Positions 36,543 to 47,066 of a DNA stretch of 64,000 nucleotides are shown here, one piece after another. Below the pieces are notes generated by a model. That model saw only the letters and a program-made list of their open reading frames with translations. It did no database searches and was not told the DNA's origin. A program made the position numbers and the translations under genes. Source of the DNA: Cryptomeria japonica (taxonomy: Eukaryota; Streptophyta; Pinopsida; Cupressales; Cupressaceae); the NCBI RefSeq assembly GCF_030272615.1, contig NC_081415.1:187067233-187131232 (forward strand). Reading direction: 5' to 3'. How positions within the stretch are numbered: position 1 is the stretch's first letter; every line of letters begins with the position of its first letter.

Positions 36543-37055
36543 GTACTTTGTGCTTCTCAACACTACCATCAGGACCATAATTTTTCTTGGACACCCATTT
36601 ACATCTCATGGGCTTATGTCCTTTAGGAAAAGGTACCATATTACATGTATTATTATTCTTTAAAGAAGTCATCTATTCATGCATGGATCTCGTCTAGGTA
36701 TCTGCATCACTCATACCTATAGCCTTTCTAATAGTCCTAAGATCATCAATGTTAAGGAAATCAAAGGAAAAATACAATTAGAATCTAACATTGAATAACA
36801 AAACCTATATGTTTTCCACATAATTCTCATGGACCTCCTTAAACATTGAGCTAGAGGTTCTTCTTCTTCTAAATTTTAAAATCTACTAGATCTCTCCTCA
36901 TCATAATGTCCATTAGGATCTCATAGTTCCTCTTTCTTATACATAGAGGGAGCCTCAACTACCTCCCTTTTCTATTTATCCCATTTCTCTTGCTATAGCT
37001 CAAATGTGTAAGGTTTCATCTCTACGAAGATAACACTTCTACTGTAGACACTAGT
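36543..37055 (-). pseudogene. Copia integrase end and reverse transcriptase start
   Basis: Minus-strand reading gives VYSRSVIFVEMKP (the end of the Copia integrase region), an acidic linker, then SLKNNNTCNMVPFPKGH, KPMRCKWVSKKNYGPDGSVEKHKV at 36672-36543. The last codons meet the AGTAC duplication; the next residues, QLVAKGY, lie at 33032. The two parts therefore were one RT before F inserted. Confidence 0.8.
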
Positions 37056-37840
37056 ACATTTGGAGCGGTTTTCCGATGAGCTATGGGATTTCTTTTGTTT
37101 TGCCAGATTAATTTGTTTGTTTTTTCAAAAATTACCTCGTGTTCGTCGAAATTCTAACGTGTTAAAATTTCACGTCGGAATTCGGATGAAAAACCGACGA
37201 ACATTTCCGACCGACTATGGGATTTCTTTTGCTTTGTCGGATTAATTTTTTTTTAAAAGTATACCCCGTGTTCGTCGGAATTCGGACGTGTTGAAATTTC
37301 ACGTTGGCATCCCGACGAACACAAATTTTACTTGTTTCTCAGCATATGTTGGTCTGATGATTTTCAGAGACTCTTGATTTCTTCTTACTCATCGGGATAA
37401 CATAAGCTGATGACCTCTCTTCCTGCTGATCGGTGTGAGTTATCCTGCTAGTCTCATCGAGCATCGGGAAAGCTTAAAATGTGTTTAGGTGATTGGCATA
37501 ATTTCCCTGATGTCTTTACCCTCGATGTAGCTCCTCCTGATACTTTATGTCTCCTTAGCATAAGCTTTGACCCTTTATCGTCATAGCCTTTGCTGATGCA
37601 TTTTAATTTTGCCAGTGTCCAATGAGATAAGTCTTACTGATAGCATCATCGGCTATGGGCAATACAAGATTTCTCCATTGCCGCTAGTGTGCATTCTGCC
37701 AATGGACTTCATCGGTGTATTCTATCCTGATCACACGCTTCTACTTGTGTGTTACCATCCGGTTGACTTTTGTTGATAGTTCAGATTTCATATCTGACTC
37801 CAGAATTCCGACGAACACGAGGTATTTTATAAAAAAAAGG
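37056..37840. repeat. Duplicated and inverted TTCGTCGGAATTC-type repeats
   Basis: Two direct copies of about 135 bases (37065-37195 and 37205-37320: CTATGGGATTTCTTTTG through TTCACGT.GG). An inverted counterpart lies at 37800-37835 (AATTCCGACGAACACGAGG against CCCGTGTTCGTCGGAATT at 37265-37282). This could be the terminal part of a DNA transposon, but no clear ends are seen. The part between is unique and has several CATCGG motifs. Confidence 0.5.
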
Positions 37841-38068
37841 TAATTACACACCATCACTATACGTAGGGCCTTTGCTTTAATTCCTAATAAATGGTCCCAT
37901 AGAATAGTAGGGCCTTTGCTTTCAACTTGAATGAATTGGAATTTAATTTTAGTTTGAATGAATTGGAATTTAATTTGAATGAATCTTTTAAGTTTACTTT
38001 TGGTTTTTGCATTTGTCCGAAAAACTTCCATAAAAAGAGGTTCCTAACACCTCCCTTTATAATAGTAG

Positions 38069-38220
38069 GGCATGAGATTGTATTATGTTTGTATTCCTAT
38101 AGCAAGAACGAATTGCATGAGATTGTATTATGTTTGTATTCCTATAGCAAGAACAGATTAGCATATCCCTTGCCCAGATGGCAAACTGTCCATCTATATT
38201 CCTATAGCAAGAACAGGAAC
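38069..38220. repeat. Tandem repeat with TATTCCTATAGCAAGAAC
   Basis: Two copies of about 46 bases in tandem (38069 and 38115) and a third partial copy ending AGCAAGAACAGG near 38197-38215. Confidence 0.75.
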
Positions 38221-38413
38221 AGTAAGAAGGGGGGAGCCCGGGTAGAGGGTAGAGAAGTGGGGAGCTAGGGCATATACGTGGGTAGCCTCTATAGCTTCTT
38301 CCCCAGTCATCCCCTCCCTGTGTTAGGATGAAAAAGTCAGGTGATTTGGAGATGCCCCTATTGGGGCCTCAATTCCCCGCTACATGAATCCCGAGTTATT
38401 CCGTTAAGAAAAT

Positions 38414-38540
38414 CGTGACCAAAATATTAGCTCAAATTCCCTTGCTAAATAGGAGGGCGTTAGCAACTAGTAATCAAATTGTGACCAAATTATTAGCTCG
38501 AATTCCCTTGCCGAATAGTAGGGTGTTAGCAACTTGTTCA
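38414..38540. repeat. Tandem duplication of about 66 bases
   Basis: GTGACCAAA.TATTAGCTC..AATTCCCTTGC followed by GGG.GTTAGCAACT occurs twice in a row. Confidence 0.75.
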
Positions 38541-38615
38541 CTTTTTTTAATGGTATCCTCTTTGGAAAAATATGGATCCTCAACCTCCTTAACCTCTCCA
38601 TTCCGTGGTTGCCAG

Positions 38616-38719
38616 TTATAAATACAAGTCACTTCATAGCTTCTAGAGGGGTCAACAATTCTCTGTGACTGTAAACCCTTCCAACCCTCAAAATAACCCT
38701 TTGTATGGAAGAAGTTTTT
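38616..38719. repeat. 104-base direct repeat at the SPT6 fragment, copy 1
   Basis: Nearly equal to 39181-39284, offset 565 bases. Both code on the minus strand for the RK..SI.R.ILR.GRVYS.RE segment. Confidence 0.8.
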
Positions 38720-39180
38720 CTACAATTATTTAGGATTCTATGAGCAGTTGCTTGTACAATTTTCCCCACTAAAAGGGTCTCTTCATTTTCTCCAGTTAGC
38801 AGATAAAATTCATCATCCTATGATGGCTCTTTATATGGTGTTTGCCAATCCTTAATCCTTGTACCAATTCAATCTTTATGTCAACAAGAGTTTCTCGCTT
38901 TTTATTGGATGTCCATTGTTCCACACTTCTAGCATATTCATCAATATCAAGGGCCTTTAACACATGGGGATATTTTTTAACATGTTTGATTTCCATTTTT
39001 TGTGTTTCCTCATGCATATCATCTATATCCTATCTTGCATCTTCACAGTATAAATCCTCAGCCATTTTCTTGGCTAGTTCATATGACACTGGATGAATTC
39101 TAATATCATCCAATGGATCCATAACATGGTTCCTAGAAGTTTCTTGCCTGGTCCCTCTAACCCTTAAAAAACCAACAACA

Positions 39181-39284
39181 TTTATAAAGACAAGTCGCTT
39201 CATAGCTTCTAGAGGGGTCAACTATTCTCTTTGACTATAAACCCTTCCAGCCCTCAAAATATCCCTTTCTATGGAAGCAACTTT
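39181..39284. repeat. 104-base direct repeat at the SPT6 fragment, copy 2
   Basis: Second copy of 38616-38719, in the expected place of the SPT6 order. Confidence 0.8.
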
Positions 39285-39374
39285 TCTAGGTCCAAGGCCA
39301 ACTACAAATTGCATATTTTATTTATTAGTTTCATATTTTGTTATGGGTTAATAGAAACATGGGTATTGTATAGA

Positions 39375-39480
39375 ACTTTAAAAGAATTGATGGAGTAACT
39401 ATAACATCTCCATCAATTCAGTAACTTTATAGAACTTCGTGTATAGAATTGATGGAAACACTCCATCAATTCAGTAAATT
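39375..39480. repeat. Pair of hairpins with AATTGATGGA stems
   Basis: AATTGATGGAG..CTCCATCAATT followed about 50 bases later by AATTGATGGA..TCCATCAATT, both within a repeated TATAGAACTT..CAGTAA context. Confidence 0.7.
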
Positions 39481-40292
39481 TATAGTGGAATTCATAGATT
39501 TAATTTCCTTTTGTTACTACACGATGGGCTCGAACCTCATGGGAGCCATATTTGTCCCCACATATAGCACTCATGTTCATGTATTAAGCAAACTCTGTAA
39601 TTGATGAATATTTAATTGTTTTATCCTTCAAGTCTTTCATTAATGAACTTCAATAACAATGATCAAATAAACCATTCTTCTCAAGTTGAATGGAACATTT
39701 TATACCGATGCATCTATGTTTTCCTACCCTCATGGATCAAGACTTGACATCAGCTAAACATTCTTCTTTATGTCATAGCATTTATCCGAAATGCCTTTGG
39801 CATGCTTTAGATGTGTCTATATTAACTACATTGAATATATTTTTAAAGTCTCTTAATACATTCCATGACAAGGAAATGACTCATTTGGATTAAGGAGTAC
39901 TTTCCTAAACCATTCCTTCATATTCAACAATCCCTTCCCACACCCACATCATAATCCATATCCATGTTAGTTGTAATGAGTGTTTAAAACCAACAACCAA
40001 TGAATCATAGGATAGAAGAAAACTCATTATACACAAGGATAAGTATTTCAATCACTGATTCTTAATCATCACATATCATAAGCTTTTTGAACAATTACTA
40101 GGGTTGTACATAATATTCAATCATATCATAGGATATAAATTTTTCAATAATTATAAAGAAAGAGAAAGCCAACTATATAAACCCAACAAGCCACCATACA
40201 AAAATAATATTTTGTAGAAAATAAAATAAACTATATGTTAACATACCATATATATTTTATATATAAACTATATGTTGACATAGCATATATAT
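39481..40292. other. Non-coding spacer before element B
   Basis: AT-rich, with no coding signal. At 40222-40292 a unit of about 35 bases (ATAAACTATATGTT.ACATA) occurs twice, up to the LTR start. Confidence 0.5.
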
Positions 40293-41723
40293 TGTACTCA
40301 CATAAATATGTCTAGTTTAATTAAATGAACATTTGATATTTATTTGATTAAAAACCCACTAGCCAATAGTTAATTAAATGAATTTTTAATTAATTCATCT
40401 TCAAACATTCTCCTATTAATTAAATAAATTATTCAATTTATTTTAATTAATTCATTAAACCAAATTTACAATCAATTAAATGAATAAATCCTATTTATTT
40501 ATTTAATCCCATTTCCTCTTTTAAATAAATAAATAAAAATATTTATTTAAATCATTAAATCCCCCCCACTTGCATTCTCCTAAAAATGCAAGTTGCAACC
40601 ACAAGTTGAAATAAATTAATTTTATTTTAATTAAAATCTTATTTTCCCTCACCCACCAAACCTACTTGCAAGCCTAATCCTCTTCTAGATTCTTCTAACC
40701 CCTTTCTAATTAGCCTAATCCATACCCTAATTATTGTCACATTCCTAAGCAACTTGAAGTCACTTTTCAAAGAGTCCAAAGTCTTTGAAAAACATTTAAT
40801 GCTTTATGTGTTCAACAAGCCAAACCTCTAAAGTCTTCCAAACCACTAACGGCTCTTACATGACCATTAATGGCACTTACATAACCATTTATGGTTAATT
40901 CCACTTGCACTCATGTGTCTCCTCAAGCATTTATTGCTTTGACCATGGTTATCCCTTTAACCTTTGCACAAGAGTTTATCCATTGGATAAAAGCATTATT
41001 CTTTGGATAATGATTTATTCACTCAACCTAACCTTAAACTTAACCCCCAAGTTGACTCCTAGGTCATGTCAAACATTTAATGCTTATTCCCTCTCCTCTC
41101 AACCCATCTCATGTTGACACTTGTCATCTTAGGATTGGGTTGAATGTCCTCACATGGATTGAATATCATTCAATCCTGACCCTTGTTGAGATTATTCAAT
41201 CTCAACCATCCATTGCTCCATTTTTCCTATAAATAGAGCCCATTTCTTCATACTCCATATCCTGAAAACTTGTATGCATTTAATCTATAGTTAATTTTAG
41301 AGAGAGCATTTAGCATAAATCACATATATTGTCATTTTGGACTTAAATAAATATTAGTTCTTTTTCATAATATATCTAATTAGTTTGTTTTACACTTGCA
41401 TAGCATAGTTAAAATATTTCAAATCTTGAACCTCCATAAGCATCCATAATGTAAAAAGCTGCTGAGAGCTACACTAATTTGGAACTTGAAGAGGAGGAAC
41501 AAGGGAGAAGGAGCTAAGAGCATGAGAGAAGGCATTTGGAGATGCCTTGTTGTATTTACTTCCATAGTTAAATATCTTATCATGTTTTTAGTGTCTCTTT
41601 TGATATGCCTGCTTAGATTAGTTTTTGGTTGAATAACACTAACTTTGATCTTTATTGCTTGTGTTTTTGTTTGTTATTCCACCATAGGTTCCAGTCTAAC
41701 CTTGTCCATTTTGCAGAGCATCA
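40293..41723 (+). repeat. 5' LTR of element B (1431 bp)
   Basis: Starts TGTACTCACA and ends GCATCA. TATA box TATAAATAG at 41228-41236. Sister of 547-1977; the two come from different insertions of one family. Confidence 0.85.
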
Positions 41724-41725
41724 TT

Positions 41726-41743
41726 TGGTGAACCTGACGTGAA
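41726..41743 (+). promoter_or_regulatory. Primer-binding site of element B
   Basis: TGGTGAACCTGACGTGAA two bases after the LTR. Identical to the site of element A (12938). tRNA not assigned. Confidence 0.75.
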
Positions 41744-41799
41744 TCCAAAACCAACCTTTTTTGAAAAACTATCTTTTTGAATGTTTTAATTGACACAGA

Positions 41800-42090
41800 G
41801 GTTGCGCTTTAGCGCCATTGATCACGCTTTAGCACCTTCAAAAGTTGGCGTTTTAGTGCTTTTGTTGGCTAATTAGAGCCATTGTCCTCTATTTAGGGCC
41901 TTTGTAATAGTTTTATTGCTATTTTCACTCTTCTAGCACGTTTGCGCTCTCTGTCTGGAAGAGATTTCATTGTGTGTAATAGTTTTTAGGTTTCTTTGTT
42001 TTTTTAGCACTTTTGTTGTTCTTTTAGCGCTTTTGTTGTTGTTTTAGTGCTTTTGTTTACACAGAAAAGCGCTATTGTAACAGAGAGTTG
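41800..42090 (+). repeat. Degenerate TTTAGCGCTTTTG repeats in the leader of B
   Basis: TTTAGCGC, TTTAGCAC and TTTAGTGC followed by C- or T-rich text return many times. The densest part is 42000-42060, with three copies of TTTTAG.(G/A)C.TTTTGTTGTT. Confidence 0.65.
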
Positions 42091-42227
42091 TAAAAAAGAC
42101 TTTTTGTAACTGATAATATTTTTTTTATGCTTGTGGAAGCCCAGCATGTTTTCGGATTTTTCTAACTGTTAGTTTCATGTGCGGGTTTTAAACTAATCCC
42201 TTTATGTACTTAGCAATCAAAAACACT

Positions 42228-42425
42228 TCTTTTGGTGCTTAAAAATCAACAAAAACAAATTTTATTTCCTTGCAAGTTAGGTTCATTTCTTTTGGTGCTT
42301 AAAAATCAACAAAAAAATTTTGTTTACTTGCAAGTTAGGATTCAAATCTTCATTTTGGTGCTCTAAAAATCAACAAAACAAATTTGCTTTCATTACAAGT
42401 TAGGGATAGACTCTATTTTGGTGCT
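42228..42425 (+). repeat. Four tandem copies of a 60-70 bp unit in the leader of B
   Basis: Each unit has TTTTGGTGCT..AAAATCAACAAAA, then a T-rich stretch and CAAGTTAGG. Units start near 42231, 42288, 42353 and 42416; the last is partial. Confidence 0.75.
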
Positions 42426-43571
42426 TAAAACAAGACCAAACAAAATTTATTTCTTGCATCAAACGAAAAATTCACAATCAACATTTCAACTTATTGTGCA
42501 AGTTAAAAAGAATCCAGAAATTTGTCAAAGTTGTTCTCAAAATGATTTACTTCATGCATACGTGTTTCAATTTCAGTTGACCAGGATTTCAAATTCTAGT
42601 TTACTCAAACATATTGCCTTTGAAGTTAAAAAGAACATCATGGTTGTTGTAGCAACATCTCCAAATAGATAGAAACATCATTGCAATGACAAGTTAAAAA
42701 GAACAAATATCTTTTGTGTTTGGCACACTTGTGCACAAGAGTTTATCGAGTGGTCCTACTTCTAACACACACTATCCTCTCCCTTGGCTCTCGTGGTCCT
42801 AGTTACAACAGAAAAGTGTTAGTAACACTCAATTTTTATCTTTTTAAGAGAGGCCTGCCAAGAGACACATCACTCTTGGGAATGACCTCATGTGGTAAAT
42901 CCTTCAAGCCACTATAGAAATTAGGTGTGAGTGAAAGTTGTAGCTTTGCATATAGCCATTCTATTGATTGAGGATTTTTGTGATTAAATTCAGTGCAAGA
43001 GAATAGATGGTTTTGCTCCCAAGATACTCACCATACATATTTCCTTGAGTAGAAACATAGCTTTTTGAAAAGTCACTTGTGGCGTGATGAAAGTGGTGAC
43101 TCCCCCATCATAGGGATCATCTATTTTTTATGCTCATGCAAGACCTAGTATATCACACCCTTACCTGCCACGATGAGATTCATAAGGTATGTAGTACCAA
43201 AGTTGAAGAAATATCAAGATGTGGGCTGAATTTATCACAACTGGCCATTTGACCTTAGGGATAAAAAGTGTTTGAAGTGTTTTCATTTAGTCAAGACTAG
43301 TGCAAATTGAGCCGACTTCAGGCTTTGGAAAAACACCTAAAAATCATTTAAAGGAAAGGGTCAAAAAAGTTCAAAGATTGGGTTGATCTAGACCCACACT
43401 TATTTGTGCCTTTTGAGGCAACATTCTTGTGTTTGTGTGCTTGCTTTGTTTTGATGTCAAAGAAAAAATCAAACATCTTATTCCAAAACAAGTATCCATC
43501 CAACACAAAAATAGTTTGAAATACCAAACAAAAGATCAAAAACAAAGTACAAGAACAAGGTATCAAAATAT

Positions 43572-43955
43572 ATGACCATTCTTCATATCTTGAGAAAGAA
43601 GAATATTCATCAACTTGTCAACTTAAAGAGAAGACCATTAAGTTCAAAAGCTCTCATCAAAAGAAGGAGATTCTTTTATCTCAATATACAAATCTTTGTC
43701 TCTCATAGAGCTTTTCTACGTCACATGTGTCTCTATCTTCAAGGGAAATCAAATGAGTTTGATCAAGAGTCATTAAACCGTAGAGCTTTTATGCAATTTA
43801 AAGCTTTGAGTTATCACAAGAACAAAGGAGGCAAAATCATACCTGACTTCTTTCCAGACATTTGCTTCACTTATAACATAGCTAGGGAAGAACCACCAAC
43901 TCCCGAAAGAGAAGAGGTCGAATTTGTTCCATTTGTAACACAGAGCTTTTATTGA
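43572..43955 (+). CDS. Possible extra ORF upstream of gag in element B
   Basis: 127 codons from an ATG, basic at the start and acidic at the end (EEPPTPEREEVEFVPF). Unlike other leader frames it has balanced composition. Ogre-type Tat elements are known to have an ORF1 of unknown function before gag, and the position fits. I see no known domain. It may be a chance frame or a fragment. Confidence 0.3.
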   Translation: MTILHILRKKNIHQLVNLKRRPLSSKALIKRRRFFYLNIQIFVSHRAFLRHMCLYLQGKSNEFDQESLNRRAFMQFKALSYHKNKGGKIIPDFFPDICFTYNIAREEPPTPEREEVEFVPFVTQSFY

Positions 43956-44388
43956 AGTTAAACATTTCATCCATTCTCACATACACATATCAACCCGTTT
44001 CAACTCTCAAAACATAAAGAGGTGTTGTCCAAAGTTCCTTTAGTAATTGCTTGAATCAAACACAAAACATATCACTTTTTAGAGTGTCTCTACATCTAGG
44101 ATCAAATCATCCTAAGAGGCATTTCTACGTAGGTTAAAACTATTGTATGAGTGAATCCTCTCATTACTAGGTAGTTAAGTCTGTAACACATCTCAGATTT
44201 CTCTAAACCTTATCACATCAAAAATTGTCAAAACAAACACACCAAGCAATTCTTAGAAAGAATTTGGTACACATCTACCTTTAGTGTTAGAGATCCATAT
44301 GCAAAACACTCCACCAACCATAAATCTCTCATTCCATCAACAACTCATCATCATTTTCACCAAACTTCAACAAAATCTTATAAACAAG

Positions 44389-45861
44389 ATGGCCCATACC
44401 AGATCAAGAACTAGACAAATGGAAATTAAGGAAGAAGAGGAAGAAAACCTCAATGAATTCCAAGAAGCCCTTGGAGGAAATGAAAATGACGAAAATCCAA
44501 GTACTCCTACACCTGTGGGAATAGAGAGGGCACAACACAACCCTCTCTTTAATCGACTGTTTGATGAAATATTCAGGAGCAATGCTGACGCTCACTTTTT
44601 AAGGCTTTCTCAAGAAGTGGCCAAACTACCCTATGACTTTGATGTTGCACAACTAAGACAAGCATCAGAATGCCAAAGTCGTAATGAGGATGAAAGAGGA
44701 CAAGATGACATCAGATACAACCTTCATCAAGGTAATCCCCCACCTCCTCCTCCTCCAAATGACATAGACATGTTGTGGCAACAAGTTGAGAATCTTGCCC
44801 AACATCTTCATAGTGGTGTGAGAACTAATCAGTTTTCACTTAATGACATTTGTCCCTATCCCTTTGATAGGAATCTACATATGCCACCTTTTCCATGCGG
44901 GTTTGAAACACCCAAGTTCGAAAATTATAGAGGAAAAGGAGATCCTCATGATCATGTTAGAGAATTCCATTCAGCTTGCCTCGAAGTGGCAAAATGAGGA
45001 CATACACCTAATGCGACTTTTCCCCAAAGCTTGGGAGGAACAACCACATCATGGTTTTCCCGACTACCAAGTGGCATTAGGACTTTTGAAGAACTAATCC
45101 AAAAGTTCTTGGCACACTACTCACATAACATTGAATGTGATATCACAATGGCTAATCTATGCAACACTAAACAAAAACCAGGTGAACTATTTTCAGTCTT
45201 TCTACAACGATGGCGTCAGATGTCTAGCAGACGTTCTCTTCAGTTACCTGAACAAGAACTAGTGGAAATATTTATTTCCAACTTAAACGAAGAAATGGAA
45301 TTTCACCTAGATGTAAAAGACACAGACTCTTTCAATGACATGATCACCAAAGGTTTAAAATGTGAGCAGGCTCTCATCAAAAAAGGGCTTATCAAGATAT
45401 ATAATGAGCCGAAGGATGGCCCTCGCCCGCGCTTCAATAGTGACATGCCTAACTTTTGGAACAAAAAAAAAAATGTCATCAACGACGGGGTTGTGGATGG
45501 AAGAACTATCAAAAGTGTGCAACCTGTGGTCTGATTTGCAGGACAAAACCCCCCACCCAAGAATAACATAGCTGCTTCTCCAAATCAAGGACACAATGTC
45601 CCTCAAGAGGAACCCAGACAACGTCAACAAAATTTTAAACCAAAGCGAACATACACTCCCTTAGGGGAACCCATCGAAACAATGCTACGTCAGTTGTTTT
45701 CTCAAAATCTGGTGACATTACCCAAAACATCAAATTATGAACCTCAAGTCAAACCTCCATGGTGGAGGGATAATGCACATTGTGAATTCCATCAAGGGAA
45801 AGGGCATAAAACAAGCAATTGTCACAGATTGAAAGATCTTGTTCAGGATCTTATTGACTGA
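44389..45861 (+). pseudogene. Gag of element B
   Basis: ATG at 44389 (MAHTRSRTRQ). Acidic N-terminus, a seven-Pro run, then the capsid-type gag domain: FENYRGKGDPHDHVREF, a short part read in another frame (44988-45030: NEDIHLMRLFPK), then GGTTTSWFSRLPSGI, TKQKPGELFSVFLQRW and VEIFISNLNEEMEF. The two shifts compensate each other. A stop at 45532 (TGA) and the variant zinc knuckle CEFHQGKGHKTSNC (C-x2-H-x4-H-x4-C, about 45780) follow, with a TGA at 45859. Function: particle formation and RNA packaging. Confidence 0.8.
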
Positions 45862-46920
45862 GGTGAGATTGAAATTGAAGGACATGACCCAAAAACAACA
45901 AACAATGATCATCTCATGTTTAAAAATCCACTTCCATCTCAAGATCAAAGGGGTCCCTCCACGCCAGGATGCAATGTAGATACCAATGATTATATGCAAG
46001 CCGCTTATAATTACACTGTGAATCACTTATATGATGCCAGTGAACAAATTGTGACTATTACCATAAAAAATCCCACCTCCACCTGCAATGTTGTTACATG
46101 TCGTAGCAAGATCACCATCAAAGTGGCTCCATAAGGCACCACCTCCATACCAAAGCAGTACAATCTTGTGGAACAATTAGACAAAATGTCTATGCTTATA
46201 TCCATTTTAGAGCTATTGCGCCTATCTCCATCTCATAAAACAATCTTGGATCAAGCTCTCCAAGAGGCGTCAGTCCCTGCAAACTTAAATATAGATCAGT
46301 TCCAAGCCATGGTTGGAAGTCTAAGGTCATCACCTTGTCTCACTTTCTCAGAAAGTGACTTTCTCAGAAAGTGACAACACATCTTTTTAGCAACCTCATA
46401 ATGCCTCACTCCACATCGAAGGGTTTATTAACCAACATAGGATCAAGCGCGTCTTGATCAATAATGGAGCAGGTCTGAATATCTGTACACTACAACTGGT
46501 CACAACACTGAGATATGCAGTTGAGTCAGTAGATCCATGCAAAAAGATAACAATCAAAGCCTATGATGATGCACAGAGGTCATCTAAAGGAGCAGTGGTG
46601 CTACCATTCGAGTGGGCCCAGTAGTAAAGCATATCATATGCCAAGTTCTAGACCTTCCTCTACCATATAATCTATTGTTAGGAAGACCTTGGATATACGC
46701 CATGCAAGCTGTTCCATCCACCTATCACCAATGTATCATGTTCCCACATAACGGTGTAGAAATAACAATCTTGGGTGATGCAAATCCCTTTGCATATTGC
46801 AACAATATCAACCATCAGCTAGAGATTACCATTCCCAACAACAGAGAAGCTATCCTAGCCACGTCCTATGTAAATCCCACTTCTCTTTCTAGTTCAAACA
46901 CCATTATACCTAAGAAATAG
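45862..46920 (+). pseudogene. Protease of element B
   Basis: Retropepsin-type reading IKRVLINNGAGLNICTL at 46435-46485, where relatives have LIDNGAG. The catalytic Asp codon is AAT (46460-46462), so the enzyme would be dead. The later part gives VVKHIICQVLDL, YNLLLGRPWIYAM and FPHNGVEI. A perfect 16-bp tandem duplication at 46344-46375 shifts the frame just before the domain, and a second shift lies near 46605. Confidence 0.75.
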
Positions 46921-47066
46921 AAGCTCAAGATGAAAATAGCAGAGGAAGGTCCTGGGGAGTACAACCTCAACCAACTATTTTGTGTTGGACAAATGCCTAC
47001 TTCCCTAGAACTCATGGTAAACCTCAATAGTTACCACAAGCAACACTGGTTGAACTAGCATGCCCT

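Larger units (their letters stand above)
38616..39314 (-). pseudogene. SPT6-like transcription elongation factor fragment
   Basis: Minus-strand reading from 39314: MQFVVGLGPRKVASIERDIL, RAGRVYSQRE, stop, LTPLEAMKRLVFINVVGFLRVRG, then LDDIRIHPVSYELAKKMAED, EDAR, stop, DIDDMHEET, DEYARSVEQ, and after a frameshift DEFYLLTGENEETLLVGKIVQAT. These match the helix-hairpin-helix and DLD region up to the S1 domain start of plant SPT6, a histone chaperone that travels with RNA polymerase II. The fragment is continuous with no intron, has two stops and a frameshift, and is clearly dead. The lack of introns suggests a retrocopy; I cannot exclude that this part lies in one exon. Confidence 0.75.

Noticed and set aside
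547-41723. LTRs at 547-1977 and 40293-41723 as the two ends of one 41-kb element
   Set aside because: The left copy follows a polypurine tract and so is a 3' LTR; the right copy precedes a primer site and so is a 5' LTR. The order is the reverse of a single element.
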